Source of the DNA: CAVRTM01 sp963696105
GTDB lineage: Bacteria > Actinomycetota > Actinomycetes > Actinomycetales > Dermatophilaceae
Length of the DNA stretch: 64,000 nucleotides
Direction of reading: 5' to 3'
Assembly: GCA_963696105.1 (NCBI GenBank)
Contig: CAVOIP010000005.1
Location: forward strand, 1,612,001-1,676,000
Shown piece after piece: positions 26,052 through 34,095 of the stretch. The notes under the pieces are model-generated. The model saw only the letters and a list, made by a program, of their open reading frames with translations. It had not been told where the DNA came from and ran no database searches. Numbering within the stretch: the first letter of the stretch is position 1; each line of letters starts with the position of its first letter. The translations under genes and the position numbers were made by a program.

Positions 26052-27818
26052 ATGAGGTCCGGGGCGGCGAGAGGCGACGAGGTCGGGTCGATGACGGGCA
26101 CGGGCGAGGACAGGCTGGGGCCCTACCGCCTCGTCCACCAGCTCGGTGAGGGCGGCATGGGGGTCGTCCACCTGGCCCTCGACCCCTCGGGACGGGCCGT
26201 CGCGATCAAGGTGCTGCGCGCGCACATCGCCCACGACCGCGACGCCCGCACGCGGCTCGCACGCGAGGTGCAGACACTGGCCCGGGTGCAGGACGCCCGC
26301 GTCGCGGCCGTCCTGGATGCCGACACCGACGGCGACCGGCCCTACATCGTCACCCGCTACGTCCCCGGGCCGCCGTTGGACCAGGTCGTCGCCGACACCG
26401 GCCCGTTGCGCGGCGACGCGCTGCTGCGGCTGGGCCGGGGGCTGTCCGGCGCGCTGACCGCCATCCACCGCGCAGGGGTCGTCCACCGCGACCTCAAACC
26501 GGCGAACGTCCTGCTGCTGGACGGCGATCCGGTCGTGATCGACTTCGGCATCGCCCATGTCGCCGACGACATCCGGCTGACCATGACCGGCCTGGTGATG
26601 GGCACGCCGGGCTACCTCTCGCCCGAGGTCGTCGAGGGCGCGCCGGTCACGACCGCCACGGACTGGTGGGGGTGGGCGGCGACGCTGGCGTTCGCGGCGT
26701 CGGGGCAGCCGCCCTTCGGCCGCGGGCCCATGGACGTCGTGCTCGACCGTGTGCGCCGGGGCCAGGCCGACCTCTCGGGGGTCGACCCCCGGCTCGCCCC
26801 GCTCCTCGCCGCGGCGCTGTCGCCGCAGTCGGCCGGGCGTCCGCACGCCGACGAGATCGTTGCGGCCCTCGACCGTTACGCGGCCGGTGCGCCCGCCGCG
26901 GTGACCGTCCGGGGGTCAGAGCGCACCGAGGTCGTCGCGCCCGGCCGCACCAAGATCCTGGCGCCGTACGACGCGCGCTGGCCCGGGCGGCCGGCTGCCG
27001 CGGCCTCCACGCCTGCCGCCGCGACTCCTGCGGCCCCTTCCCCGGCGGCGCCGGCGGGTGCGGCGGGTACGGTCGCTCCGCGGCCGCTGTCGCTCCCCGT
27101 GGACGCCGACCCCTGGCCCCCGCAGCGGACCCCTTCCCAGGATCTGGACCCCGACGGCGAGGAGCCGGACTGGGAGGCGGCCCGGCACGGGGGCCCCGGG
27201 CAGCCGGACCCCCGCATCGGCCGCTCGCCGCGCTCCGGCACGCTGCTGGCCATCACCACCGCCCTGGTGGGGCTGGCCGCCGTCTGGCCCATCGTCGCCG
27301 CCGCCGTGCTCGTGCTGCTGTGCTGGGCCGCCCGCTTCACCGACCGGTCGGTGACCTCGATGGTGGTGCGGCGCTACGCGAACGGGCACAGGCGCAGCGA
27401 CGTACCCATGGCGGTGGCCGCCAGCCCGTGGCACCTGGTCAGCTCCGCTGTGGGCACCCTCGTCGCGCTGCTCCTGCCCGCGGTCGTGGCCGTGGCGTCC
27501 ACCTTCTCCGCGGCACTCGTCGTCGTCAGCGTCGCCGGCGGCAGCCCCCGTCCCGCCGCGTCGGCGCCCCTGGCCGCCGGGGCCCTGATGGGGGTTCTCA
27601 CCGCCTGGTGGGGACCCGGCGGTGCCTCCTTGCGGCGGGGTGCGCGCAGCCTCGTCCGGGGAACGGTGCGGGGCCGGTCTGCCAGCGAGGTCGTCGTCAC
27701 CGGGCTGCTCCTGGCCGCCGCAGGGCTGGGCATCTGGGCCTGGCTGCGGGCCGGCGTTCCCTCCTGGTGGCCGGGGACACCGTCGCGACTGCCGTTCCCC
27801 TGGCTGCGAAACCTCTGA
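26052..27818 (+). CDS. membrane-anchored Ser/Thr protein kinase
   Basis: A 588-residue Hanks-type kinase. The kinase domain (about 25-280) has the glycine loop GEGGMGVVHLA, VAIKVL lysine, HRDLKPAN catalytic loop, DFG (VVIDFGIAHV) and GTPGYLSPE. A Pro/Ala-rich linker follows, then a C-terminal region of four or five hydrophobic helices (from LLAITTALVGLAAVWPIVAAAVLVLL to LLLAAAGLGIWAWL). This differs from PknB, which has one helix and extracellular PASTA repeats; no sensor domain is visible outside. Substrates are unknown. Start chosen by the upstream -10 hexamer. Confidence 0.88.
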   Translation: MRSGAARGDEVGSMTGTGEDRLGPYRLVHQLGEGGMGVVHLALDPSGRAVAIKVLRAHIAHDRDARTRLAREVQTLARVQDARVAAVLDADTDGDRPYIVTRYVPGPPLDQVVADTGPLRGDALLRLGRGLSGALTAIHRAGVVHRDLKPANVLLLDGDPVVIDFGIAHVADDIRLTMTGLVMGTPGYLSPEVVEGAPVTTATDWWGWAATLAFAASGQPPFGRGPMDVVLDRVRRGQADLSGVDPRLAPLLAAALSPQSAGRPHADEIVAALDRYAAGAPAAVTVRGSERTEVVAPGRTKILAPYDARWPGRPAAAASTPAAATPAAPSPAAPAGAAGTVAPRPLSLPVDADPWPPQRTPSQDLDPDGEEPDWEAARHGGPGQPDPRIGRSPRSGTLLAITTALVGLAAVWPIVAAAVLVLLCWAARFTDRSVTSMVVRRYANGHRRSDVPMAVAASPWHLVSSAVGTLVALLLPAVVAVASTFSAALVVVSVAGGSPRPAASAPLAAGALMGVLTAWWGPGGASLRRGARSLVRGTVRGRSASEVVVTGLLLAAAGLGIWAWLRAGVPSWWPGTPSRLPFPWLRNL

Positions 27819-27852
27819 ACGCAGCGCGACATTCCGGGCGCCGGCCCCGCGT

Positions 27853-27858
27853 TACGGT
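27853..27858 (+). promoter_or_regulatory. -10 element of leaderless thrE
   Basis: TACGGT ends 7 nt before the ATG at 27866. Confidence 0.5.
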
Positions 27859-27865
27859 GGGGTCC

Positions 27866-29413
27866 ATGGACATTCGGGACCGTGAGCGCGAGGACGACGG
27901 CCCCGAGGACCCGCCGGCCGACCACGGCTCGTCGGGGAAGGAACAGCTCGTGCACACCTTCGGCCGGGCCCGGCCGAAGGTGTGGCGCGGTGAGCGACCC
28001 ACTGAGCCGGTGCCTTTGGTCGACTCGTTGCGGCGCACGCCGTACCGCGACCCCAACCAGCTCGAGCTGACCGGCTCGGACGACGAGGCCGGCACGGCCA
28101 TCGACCTGGCCGTTCGCGTGGGCGAGCTGCTCCTGCGCTGCGGCGCGGGTGCCCGCGATGTCGAGTCCGGCGTGATCGCGGTCGCCGCGGCCTCGGGCCT
28201 GGACAACCTCGAGGTCGACATCACCAACCAGTCGCTGCTGGTGCAGGGTCGCACCCCCGCGGGCACCCTGATGACCATGTTGCGCGTCGTCCGCAGCACC
28301 AGCCGCGACTTCGCCCGGCTGGTGGCTGTCCACCGCCTCGTCGAGGACCTGGCGGCCGGCCGGGTGGACCTCGACGAGGCGACCGCCCGGCTGCGCCGGC
28401 TGCGCCGGCAGAAGCGGCCCTGGCCCCGGTGGTTCGTCTCCCTGGCGTACGGCGGGCTTGCGGCCTCCGTCGCCATGCTGCTCGGCGCCGGCGCCACCGC
28501 GATCCTGCTCGGGCTCGTCTCCTCCGTGCTCGTCGACCGGGTGGGGATCGGCCTGGGGCGGGTGGGGCTGCCCGCCTTCTACGTCTCGGCCGTCGGCGGC
28601 ACGATCGCCACGATGTTCGCGTGGCTGGTGTTCGTCCTCGGGCGGTGGGGGTCGCTGGGTGTCAGTGCCGAGGACTTCGGCTACGTCGTCGCCGGCGGGA
28701 TCGTGGTGCTGCTGCCCGGCCGGGCCATGGCCTCGTCGGTCGAGGATGCGATCACCGGCTTCCCGGTGACCGGCGCCGGGCGGCTGTTCGGGGTGCTGCT
28801 GACGGCGGCGGGCATCATCGTCGGTGTCGCGGCCGGCCTGTCCATGGCGCTCCGCGCCGGTCGGGCCCTGGACCTGGGGATGGCGGCGCCACATGCCTTG
28901 TCGTTCGCGGGTTCTGGGGCATCCACGGCGGTGCGCGTGGTGGCGGGCGCACTGGGTGCGGCCGCAAGCTCGATCACCATGCGCAGCCGGCGACGCCTGG
29001 TGCTGCCGTCGGCGGTGTTGGGGGGTCTCGGCCTCCTGTGCGTCGACCTTCTGCACGGGGCCGCCGGGCTCGGCAGCCTGACCGCCCTCGCCATCGCCTG
29101 CGTCGCCATCGGCTTCGCCGGGCGCCTGCTCGCGCTGCGCCTCGGGGCGCCCGGTCTGGTGCTCATCGTCCCGGCCGTGGCGCCGCTGCTTCCCGGCCTC
29201 AAGATCTTCCGCGGGATGTATGAGCTGGTCTCCGGCACGGTCATCGGGCAGGGCGGGCAGAGCGTCACGGCCGCGACCACGGGCGGTGTGACGACCCTGC
29301 TCGGTGCCTCGGCGGCGGCTCTGGCCATCGCCACCGGCGCCGTCCTGGGGGAGACCATGGCCGCGCCCCTGGACCGTGGGATCATCCGCCAGCGCCGCGC
29401 CCGGCGCCGGTGA
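27866..29413 (+). CDS. thrE: threonine/serine exporter ThrE family
   Basis: The 515-residue protein fuses both halves of the ThrE family. After a charged head of about 65 residues, the soluble ThrE domain runs from DLAVRVGELLLRCGAGARDVE to the VRSTSRDFARLVAVHRLVEDL segment, then about ten membrane helices fill residues 190-505. Signature pieces are GGTIATMFAWLVFVLG, AGGIVVLLPGRAMASSVEDAITG and VLIVPAVAPLLPGLKIFRGMYELV. ThrE proteins export threonine and serine in Corynebacterium; substrate here is by homology. The start follows a leaderless-type -10. Confidence 0.9.
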   Translation: MDIRDREREDDGPEDPPADHGSSGKEQLVHTFGRARPKVWRGERPTEPVPLVDSLRRTPYRDPNQLELTGSDDEAGTAIDLAVRVGELLLRCGAGARDVESGVIAVAAASGLDNLEVDITNQSLLVQGRTPAGTLMTMLRVVRSTSRDFARLVAVHRLVEDLAAGRVDLDEATARLRRLRRQKRPWPRWFVSLAYGGLAASVAMLLGAGATAILLGLVSSVLVDRVGIGLGRVGLPAFYVSAVGGTIATMFAWLVFVLGRWGSLGVSAEDFGYVVAGGIVVLLPGRAMASSVEDAITGFPVTGAGRLFGVLLTAAGIIVGVAAGLSMALRAGRALDLGMAAPHALSFAGSGASTAVRVVAGALGAAASSITMRSRRRLVLPSAVLGGLGLLCVDLLHGAAGLGSLTALAIACVAIGFAGRLLALRLGAPGLVLIVPAVAPLLPGLKIFRGMYELVSGTVIGQGGQSVTAATTGGVTTLLGASAAALAIATGAVLGETMAAPLDRGIIRQRRARRR

Positions 29414-29745
29414 CGCCCGCAACAACCTGTGGACGCCGAGTTGTCCTTTACCGTTCCGTGACGTACCGTTCCACCATTGTGTAGCGAGTCGCCCCGGTGA
29501 CTCAATCCCGACCGCGCTCTGCGGACAACTCCACATCGCCAACACCCATTTGCGTGCCCGCAGCGCCAAACCTCGTTCAGCGGGCACTTTCCGGAACCAC
29601 CGGGCAGAAACGAGGGTGGGGAACCCAAAGATGGCCACGCCGCGGCGTGGTCTTGGGGTGAAGCCGGTACGCCGGCCGGGCACCTGACAGTCCGAACCCG
29701 ACAGCTAACCTCACCGGCGCTCGTCAGGAGAGGACTCCCCCCTTC
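29414..29745 (+). other. 332-bp leader region upstream of rpf gene
   Basis: No gene is present. A possible promoter, TTGTCC at 29441-29446 and TACCGT at 29464-29469 with a 17-bp spacer, precedes the riboswitch at 29561-29722. The last 25 bases carry the AGGAGAGGA ribosome site of the rpf gene. Confidence 0.6.
29561..29722 (+). ncRNA. c-di-AMP (ydaO-yuaA type) riboswitch
   Basis: The conserved core is present: GGGGTGAAGCCG followed by CCGAACCCGACAGCTAACCTC, the hallmark 3' strand of the ydaO class, with the upstream ACGAGGGTGGGGAACCC segment. GCGCC at 29563-29567 can close the outer stem with GGCGC at 29716-29720. In actinobacteria this element commonly precedes rpf cell-wall genes, where cyclic di-AMP lowers expression. 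The variable middle arm is short and GC-rich. Confidence 0.85.
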
Positions 29746-30468
29746 ATGCACTACAGCCCGAAGCATGCTGCCCTGCGTACGTCCGGTTCACTGCGTCGCC
29801 GCCTGGTCGGTGTCGCCGTTGCAGGGTCCGCCACCGTCGCCGGTGGTGTCGCACTCAGCTCCCCCGCCCAGGCGTCCAGCGTCTGGGACCGCGTCGCCGC
29901 CTGCGAGAGCGGTGGCAACTGGCACATCAGCACCGGCAACGGTTTCTACGGTGGCCTGCAGTTCACCAACCAGACCTGGGCCGCTTTCGGCGGCGGCGCC
30001 TACGCTGCGCGCGCAGACCTCGCCAGCAGGGGCGCCCAGATCGCCGTCGCCCAGAAGGTCCTCGCGTCCCAGGGTCCCGGCGCCTGGCCCGTCTGCAGCG
30101 TCAAGGCCGGCCTGAGCCGCGGCAACGGCGGCTCGGTCTCGTCCGTGTCGCGCAGCATGACCCGCAGCCCGATCAAGCTCACCGGCACCAACGCCGCCTA
30201 CCGCGGCGGCCAGCTGGCTGTCGACGGCGTGATGGGCCCGAACACCACCCGGGCCCTCCAGCGCTGGGTCGGCACCAGCGCGGACGGCGTCTTCGGCCCG
30301 CAGTCCGCTCGCGCCCTGCAGCGCAAGGTCGGGGTGCGCGCTGACGGCAACGTCGGCCGCAACACGGTCCGCGCCCTGCAGGCCCGCATCGGCGCCGGCC
30401 GCGACGGTGCCTCGCACCTCAACGCCAACACCGTGCGCGCGCTGCAGTCGTACCTCAACCGCCACTGA
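29746..30468 (+). CDS. resuscitation-promoting factor-like transglycosylase
   Basis: A 240-residue secreted protein. A signal peptide ends near AQAS (about residue 44); the Rpf domain follows with VWDRVAACESGGNW (catalytic Glu), GFYGGLQFTNQTW and AQKVL and a C-terminal WPVC. The second half contains three peptidoglycan-binding-type repeats with the pattern DGxxGxxTxRALQ (VDGVMGPNTTRALQRWVG, ADGVFGPQSARALQRKVG, ADGNVGRNTVRALQ). It should cleave peptidoglycan to promote growth from dormancy. Control by the upstream c-di-AMP riboswitch is expected. Confidence 0.92.
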   Translation: MHYSPKHAALRTSGSLRRRLVGVAVAGSATVAGGVALSSPAQASSVWDRVAACESGGNWHISTGNGFYGGLQFTNQTWAAFGGGAYAARADLASRGAQIAVAQKVLASQGPGAWPVCSVKAGLSRGNGGSVSSVSRSMTRSPIKLTGTNAAYRGGQLAVDGVMGPNTTRALQRWVGTSADGVFGPQSARALQRKVGVRADGNVGRNTVRALQARIGAGRDGASHLNANTVRALQSYLNRH

Positions 30469-30520
30469 CACACCGCGTCCCGTCGCCCAGACTTCGCGAC
30501 AGGGCACGAGATCAGCAGCA

Positions 30521-30556
30521 CCGCTGGCCCGGACGGCACGCCGTCCGGGCCAGCGG
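30521..30556 (+). terminator. intrinsic-type terminator after rpf gene
   Basis: A perfect 16-bp stem (CCGCTGGCCCGGACGG and its complement) closes on a CACG tetraloop, 53 bp after the stop codon and before the tRNA gene. Only a short T-pair follows. Confidence 0.75.
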
Positions 30557-30608
30557 CGTTGAGCAGGTAGCATTTCGGCGTCCTCCGGCTCGGCCGGCGG
30601 GCGCACCG

Positions 30609-30684
30609 GCCGACGTGGCGCAATTGGTAGCGCACCTGTCTTGTAAACAGGCGGTTAGGGGTTCGAGTCCCCTCGTCGGCTCCA
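30609..30684 (+). tRNA. tRNA-Thr (TGT anticodon)
   Basis: The 7-bp acceptor stem GCCGACG/CGTCGGC is perfect, the anticodon loop CTTGTAA gives TGT at 30642-30644, and the T-arm has GGTTCGAGTCC. Discriminator T and an encoded CCA end the gene at 30684. Confidence 0.95.
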
Positions 30685-31043
30685 CAGGGACCCAGGAAGG
30701 TTCAGGCGGGCACCGTGCCTGCCGGTACGGACAGCATGTCGCTGACGCCAACACCCTTCCGCTACAGCCGACTTCGTGGCCTTCCGGACCGGTTCGTCCT
30801 GCACCTCGGTGTCGTCGCGGAACGATCACCGTCCGGCAGGAGTCACCGGGTGCAACCACCGCCATGCCGGACGGCATCCGCCGAATGCCTGTTGCAAGGG
30901 ACCGGGCTCGAGCTGAGCTGCGACACGGGGCGAGTCCTGTCCGCCTGACGTCGGTGCGTCGCGGACAACAGGGCCACAGTGCCCTTGCGGGGCGCCGGTG
31001 CCCGCGCGAGCGTCGCGGTATCCGACGAGTGAGAGGGACGGCC
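30685..31043. other. 359-bp region between tRNA-Thr and SnoaL gene
   Basis: No credible gene is seen. A short inverted pair (30705-30723) follows the tRNA and could aid termination. The frame of the SnoaL-like gene stays open upstream, but the extension has no conserved look and the GAGAGGGACGGCC site directly before 31044 argues for the short start. Confidence 0.5.
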
Positions 31044-31388
31044 ATGGCTGCACGCACGCCGCAGGAAGTTTTCGACCACCACGGCCAGGTGCTGGGGGCC
31101 GAGGACCTCGAGGGGATCGTCTCCGACTACGCCGAGGACGCAATCCTCGTGGTGCAGAAGAAGGTCTACCGCGGCAAGGATGGCGCCCGCGAGGTGTTCA
31201 CGCAGCTGCTCGCCGACATCCCGCAGGCGCAGTGGGACCTCGACCCGGTGTTCGTCGACGACGTGCTCTACCTGGAGTGGAGCGCCAAGGGCGGAGGCCA
31301 CGCCGTCGACCGGGCGATCGACACGTTCGTCTTCGCGGACGGGATGATCCGGGTGCAGACCGTGGTCTACACGCTCCGCTCGGTGTGA
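31044..31388 (+). CDS. SnoaL-like / NTF2-fold protein
   Basis: The 114-residue protein has the NTF2-like pattern: helix TPQEVFDHHGQVLGAEDLEGIVSDYAEDA, ILVVQKKVYRGKDGAREVFTQLLADI, then strands VDDVLYLEWSAKG, AIDTFVFADGMIRVQTVVYTLR. Proteins of this size bind small hydrophobic ligands or act as simple isomerases; the substrate is unknown. A GAGAGGGACG ribosome site precedes the ATG. It stands alone and converges on the MEDS-type gene. Confidence 0.8.
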   Translation: MAARTPQEVFDHHGQVLGAEDLEGIVSDYAEDAILVVQKKVYRGKDGAREVFTQLLADIPQAQWDLDPVFVDDVLYLEWSAKGGGHAVDRAIDTFVFADGMIRVQTVVYTLRSV

Positions 31389-31418
31389 GCCCTCCGCTGG
31401 GGCCGCGGGCTGGCCTCG

Positions 31419-32888
31419 CTACAGCCAGCTGAAGACCCGCACCGTGGTGCCGCCTGCGTTGGTGCACAGCTGCACCAGGTCGCACAGCTGGTTGACGAGC
31501 CAGATCCCGCGCTGCCCGGACGTCGCGACGACCGGGATGCGCCGCCCCGCCAGGGGGTCGTCGATGCAGCCGCTGTCACGGACCTCGCACACGAGCGCGT
31601 CGTGCTCCTGCCAGATCCGGAGCACGCCCTCACCACCGCCGTGCTGGACGCTGTTGACGGCCAGCTCCCACACGGCCAGCGTCAGGTCGTCGGTGCGCAC
31701 CGGCCCTAGGCCGGCCTCGACCGCGGAGCGAGTCACCTGCTGGCGCACGTCGCGGACGTTCCCGTTCCCGAAGAGCAGCACCTCTGCGGTGACCGGCGGG
31801 GCGGGCAGGTCGGTGCCGAGGCCCTCGGCGCCGTACCCGTTCCCGAGGTGGCGGCGACCGGGGGAGGGCGCGGCGGCCGCGACGAGCCCCGGGTGGTGCT
31901 GGGCGACGCGCCGGATCTCGGCGTCGCCCAGATGCTCCACGCCGTAGGCGCAGCGGAGCCACAGTGGCGTCCCCGGGGCGAAGGCCAGGTTCAGCAGCGT
32001 CTCGTGCAGGTCGCACTCGGCCCGCTCGACCGGGCGCCGGCCCGGCCACAGGGGTTCCGCGACCCCACGGACGGGACGGCCGCGCCTGCCCTGCTCGTCG
32101 AGGAGCTGCTGCCACGCGGGGATGATGCGGGCCGGGTTGGCGCCGAGGCGGCGCATGTCGACGAGGGTGACGTCCTCGGCCCGCGACCCGAGGGCCTCGC
32201 GCACCCGGGTGAGCCGGGGCTCCGGGACGGTGACCATGACGGCGTGGCCGAGGTCGAGGCCCTGCCGCACGAACGGGAGCGTGCCCTCGAGAAAGCCCTC
32301 GTCGCTGCGGTAGAGGAGGGCCTCGTGCCGGAAGCGGTGGAACGAGGGTGGGGCGAGGTCCGCGCTCTGCAGCGACGCGGCGCCGATGGCCGACGGCCGC
32401 TGGGCCGACGCACTGATCTCCACGCCGTCCCGGTTGCCGGGGACGCGGGGTGCGGGGACGGAGGCCAGGGGCAGAGCAGCCTCGGCGGGAACCGGCAGCT
32501 CGTCGCGCTCGCTGAGCAGGAGCTGGACCCGCCGCGAGGAAACGCCCAGGGCAGCGGCGATGTCGGCCACCTCGAGGCCCTCGACGTACAGCTGACGGGC
32601 GAGACGACGACGGGTGGCCATCTCCTGCACGGGGAAGCGGACCGCCTTCTCGCGAGCGGCCGCAGCGGCGGCCAGCCCGGCGGAGAGCGCGTCAGGCATC
32701 AGCTGCACGGTGAAGGCGACGGCGCCCGTGTCGTCCTCCGCATACGTGGACACCAGCGCGCGGGCCACCGCCTCGACCTGGGACAGGCGGGCGGCTGATG
32801 CCTCGCGGTCGAGCTCGGGGATCCGGACCGCCCAGGCCGAACCGAGGTGCCAACACAGCACCGTGTAGGTCCTGGGGACTTCGCGCAT
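31419..32888 (-). CDS. HicB-like/HTH - MEDS sensor - HATPase fusion
   Basis: A 489-residue protein with an unusual domain order. Residues 5-65 resemble a HicB-like partial RNase-H fold (YTVLCWHLGSAWAVRIPELDRE, VEAVARALVSTYAEDDTGAVAFTVQL), 92-127 form a helix-turn-helix (RRRLARQLYVEGLEVADIAA with GVSSRRVQLLL), 187-325 a MEDS sensor (HEALLYRSDEGFLEGTLPFV, NPARIIPAW, HETLLNLAF), and 365-489 an RsbW-type HATPase with N box WELAVNSVQHGG, VRDSGCIDDP and GQRGIWLVNQLCD. MEDS-HATPase proteins are usually anti-sigma regulators. The ATG at 32888 has GGGAGG 5 nt upstream, placing the HicB-like part inside the translated product. Role inferred: signal-responsive anti-sigma or regulator. Confidence 0.82.
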   Translation of the reverse strand: MREVPRTYTVLCWHLGSAWAVRIPELDREASAARLSQVEAVARALVSTYAEDDTGAVAFTVQLMPDALSAGLAAAAAAREKAVRFPVQEMATRRRLARQLYVEGLEVADIAAALGVSSRRVQLLLSERDELPVPAEAALPLASVPAPRVPGNRDGVEISASAQRPSAIGAASLQSADLAPPSFHRFRHEALLYRSDEGFLEGTLPFVRQGLDLGHAVMVTVPEPRLTRVREALGSRAEDVTLVDMRRLGANPARIIPAWQQLLDEQGRRGRPVRGVAEPLWPGRRPVERAECDLHETLLNLAFAPGTPLWLRCAYGVEHLGDAEIRRVAQHHPGLVAAAAPSPGRRHLGNGYGAEGLGTDLPAPPVTAEVLLFGNGNVRDVRQQVTRSAVEAGLGPVRTDDLTLAVWELAVNSVQHGGGEGVLRIWQEHDALVCEVRDSGCIDDPLAGRRIPVVATSGQRGIWLVNQLCDLVQLCTNAGGTTVRVFSWL

Positions 32889-33063
32889 CGCGGCCTCCCG
32901 ATGGTTTGACGCCGAGCCGGGCCAAGGCACGACACGACCTTGGTAGCACCTTCCGGTGCCGAAAGCCATGGTCCGGGGCGGGAGGCAGCCCGGGGCGGCA
33001 GGGTCCCTTGTCCCGGCGTGGGCGACCGCCGTCCAGCACCGGGGTGGCTAAAAGGGTCGGGGG

Positions 33064-33999
33064 TCACTCGGTCGACGGCAGCGTGATGGTGCCGTCGACC
33101 AGGTGGGCCGCCACCTCCCGCAGGGGCTCCCCGTGCTCGCGGGCGTAGCGGCGAAGGCGCTCGAAGCCGGCATCGGGAAGGACCCCGTCGCGTCCGGTCA
33201 GGAACCCCTTGGCCTGCTCGATGATGACCCGTGTGTCGAGTGCCTGCTGGAGCTGGGCGACGCGCTCCTCGGCGCGTTCGCGGGCCAGACGGGCCACGCT
33301 GAGGTGCAGGTTGCACACCACGCCGCGTACGACGGGGTCGTCCAGCATGTTGGTGAGGCCGGCCTCCACCCACACCCACGTCTCGTCCGCACGCCGCAGG
33401 CGCAGCTCGAGCGGAGCGTGGGCTCCGGGCCTGCGGGTGACCTGCGTGAGGAACTCGGCGAGGGCGTCACGGTCCTCGGCGTGCACCAGCGGCACGATCG
33501 AGCTGCCGATGATCGCGTCCTCGTCCCAGCCGAAGAGGGGGCCGACCGCCGGGCTGGCGTAGGTGATGACCGCGTCGGCCCGCACGGCGACCGCCGCGTC
33601 GGTCGAGCGCTCGAGCAGCGGCCGCAGCGCGGTGCCGAGGTTGGCGGAGATGCCGACGATCCCCACCAGCTCGCCGTCGCGGTAGATGCCCGAGTCGGTG
33701 ACCAGGGCGGGGAACACCGTGCCGTCCTTGCGCCGCACCGGGAAGCCGCCCGACCAGGCGACGCCCTTGCGCAGCGCCACCATGATGTCGGCCGCCATCT
33801 CGGCCGACACGACGGGGACGGTGAGCTCCCCGACGTTCCGGCCGAGCGCCTCCTCCGCGGTCCATCCGTACAGGCGCTCGGCCCCGGCGTTCCAGAACAC
33901 CACGGTCCCGTCCGGCTGGGTGGCGACGACGGCCTGGCCCACGGCGGCCAGCAGTTCGGCCGGGTCGAACCACTCCCGGTCATCTGCCTGCGACATCAT
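33064..33999 (-). CDS. PAS-PAS-ANTAR regulator
   Basis: The 311-residue protein has two PAS domains (about 10-125: AVVATQPDGTVVFWNAGAER, ERLYGWTAEEALGR, RKDGTVFPALV; about 130-245: AVITYASPAVGPLFGWDEDAIIG, VHAEDRDALAEFL) and a C-terminal ANTAR domain (LQQALDTRVIIEQAKGFL, RLRRYAREHGEPLREVAAHLV). ANTAR domains bind paired hexaloop RNA and act as antiterminators. There is no kinase, so PAS ligand or light/redox sensing may drive it directly. GGAGG precedes the first of two ATGs. It lies upstream of the MEDS fusion on the same strand, 175 bp apart. Confidence 0.87.
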   Translation of the reverse strand: MMSQADDREWFDPAELLAAVGQAVVATQPDGTVVFWNAGAERLYGWTAEEALGRNVGELTVPVVSAEMAADIMVALRKGVAWSGGFPVRRKDGTVFPALVTDSGIYRDGELVGIVGISANLGTALRPLLERSTDAAVAVRADAVITYASPAVGPLFGWDEDAIIGSSIVPLVHAEDRDALAEFLTQVTRRPGAHAPLELRLRRADETWVWVEAGLTNMLDDPVVRGVVCNLHLSVARLARERAEERVAQLQQALDTRVIIEQAKGFLTGRDGVLPDAGFERLRRYAREHGEPLREVAAHLVDGTITLPSTE

Positions 34000-34095
34000 C
34001 TGCCTCCGCCCCGGTCGGTCGGCCGCTGACCCGGTGGCCCCCACGCTAACTCGCAGCCGGGCCGGCCCGCACCGTCCGCACAGGAGGGTGCGGGC

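Noticed and set aside
30715..30948. Small 77-codon frame after the tRNA gene
   Set aside because: No ribosome site, no family resemblance and composition like non-coding GC-rich sequence.
30609..31043. tRNA-Thr as an integration site for a mobile element
   Set aside because: No integrase, no repeated tRNA 3' end and ordinary composition downstream.
31419..32888. The HicB-like part as a HicAB toxin-antitoxin system
   Set aside because: No HicA toxin gene is adjacent, and the domain continues into a sensor and ATPase.
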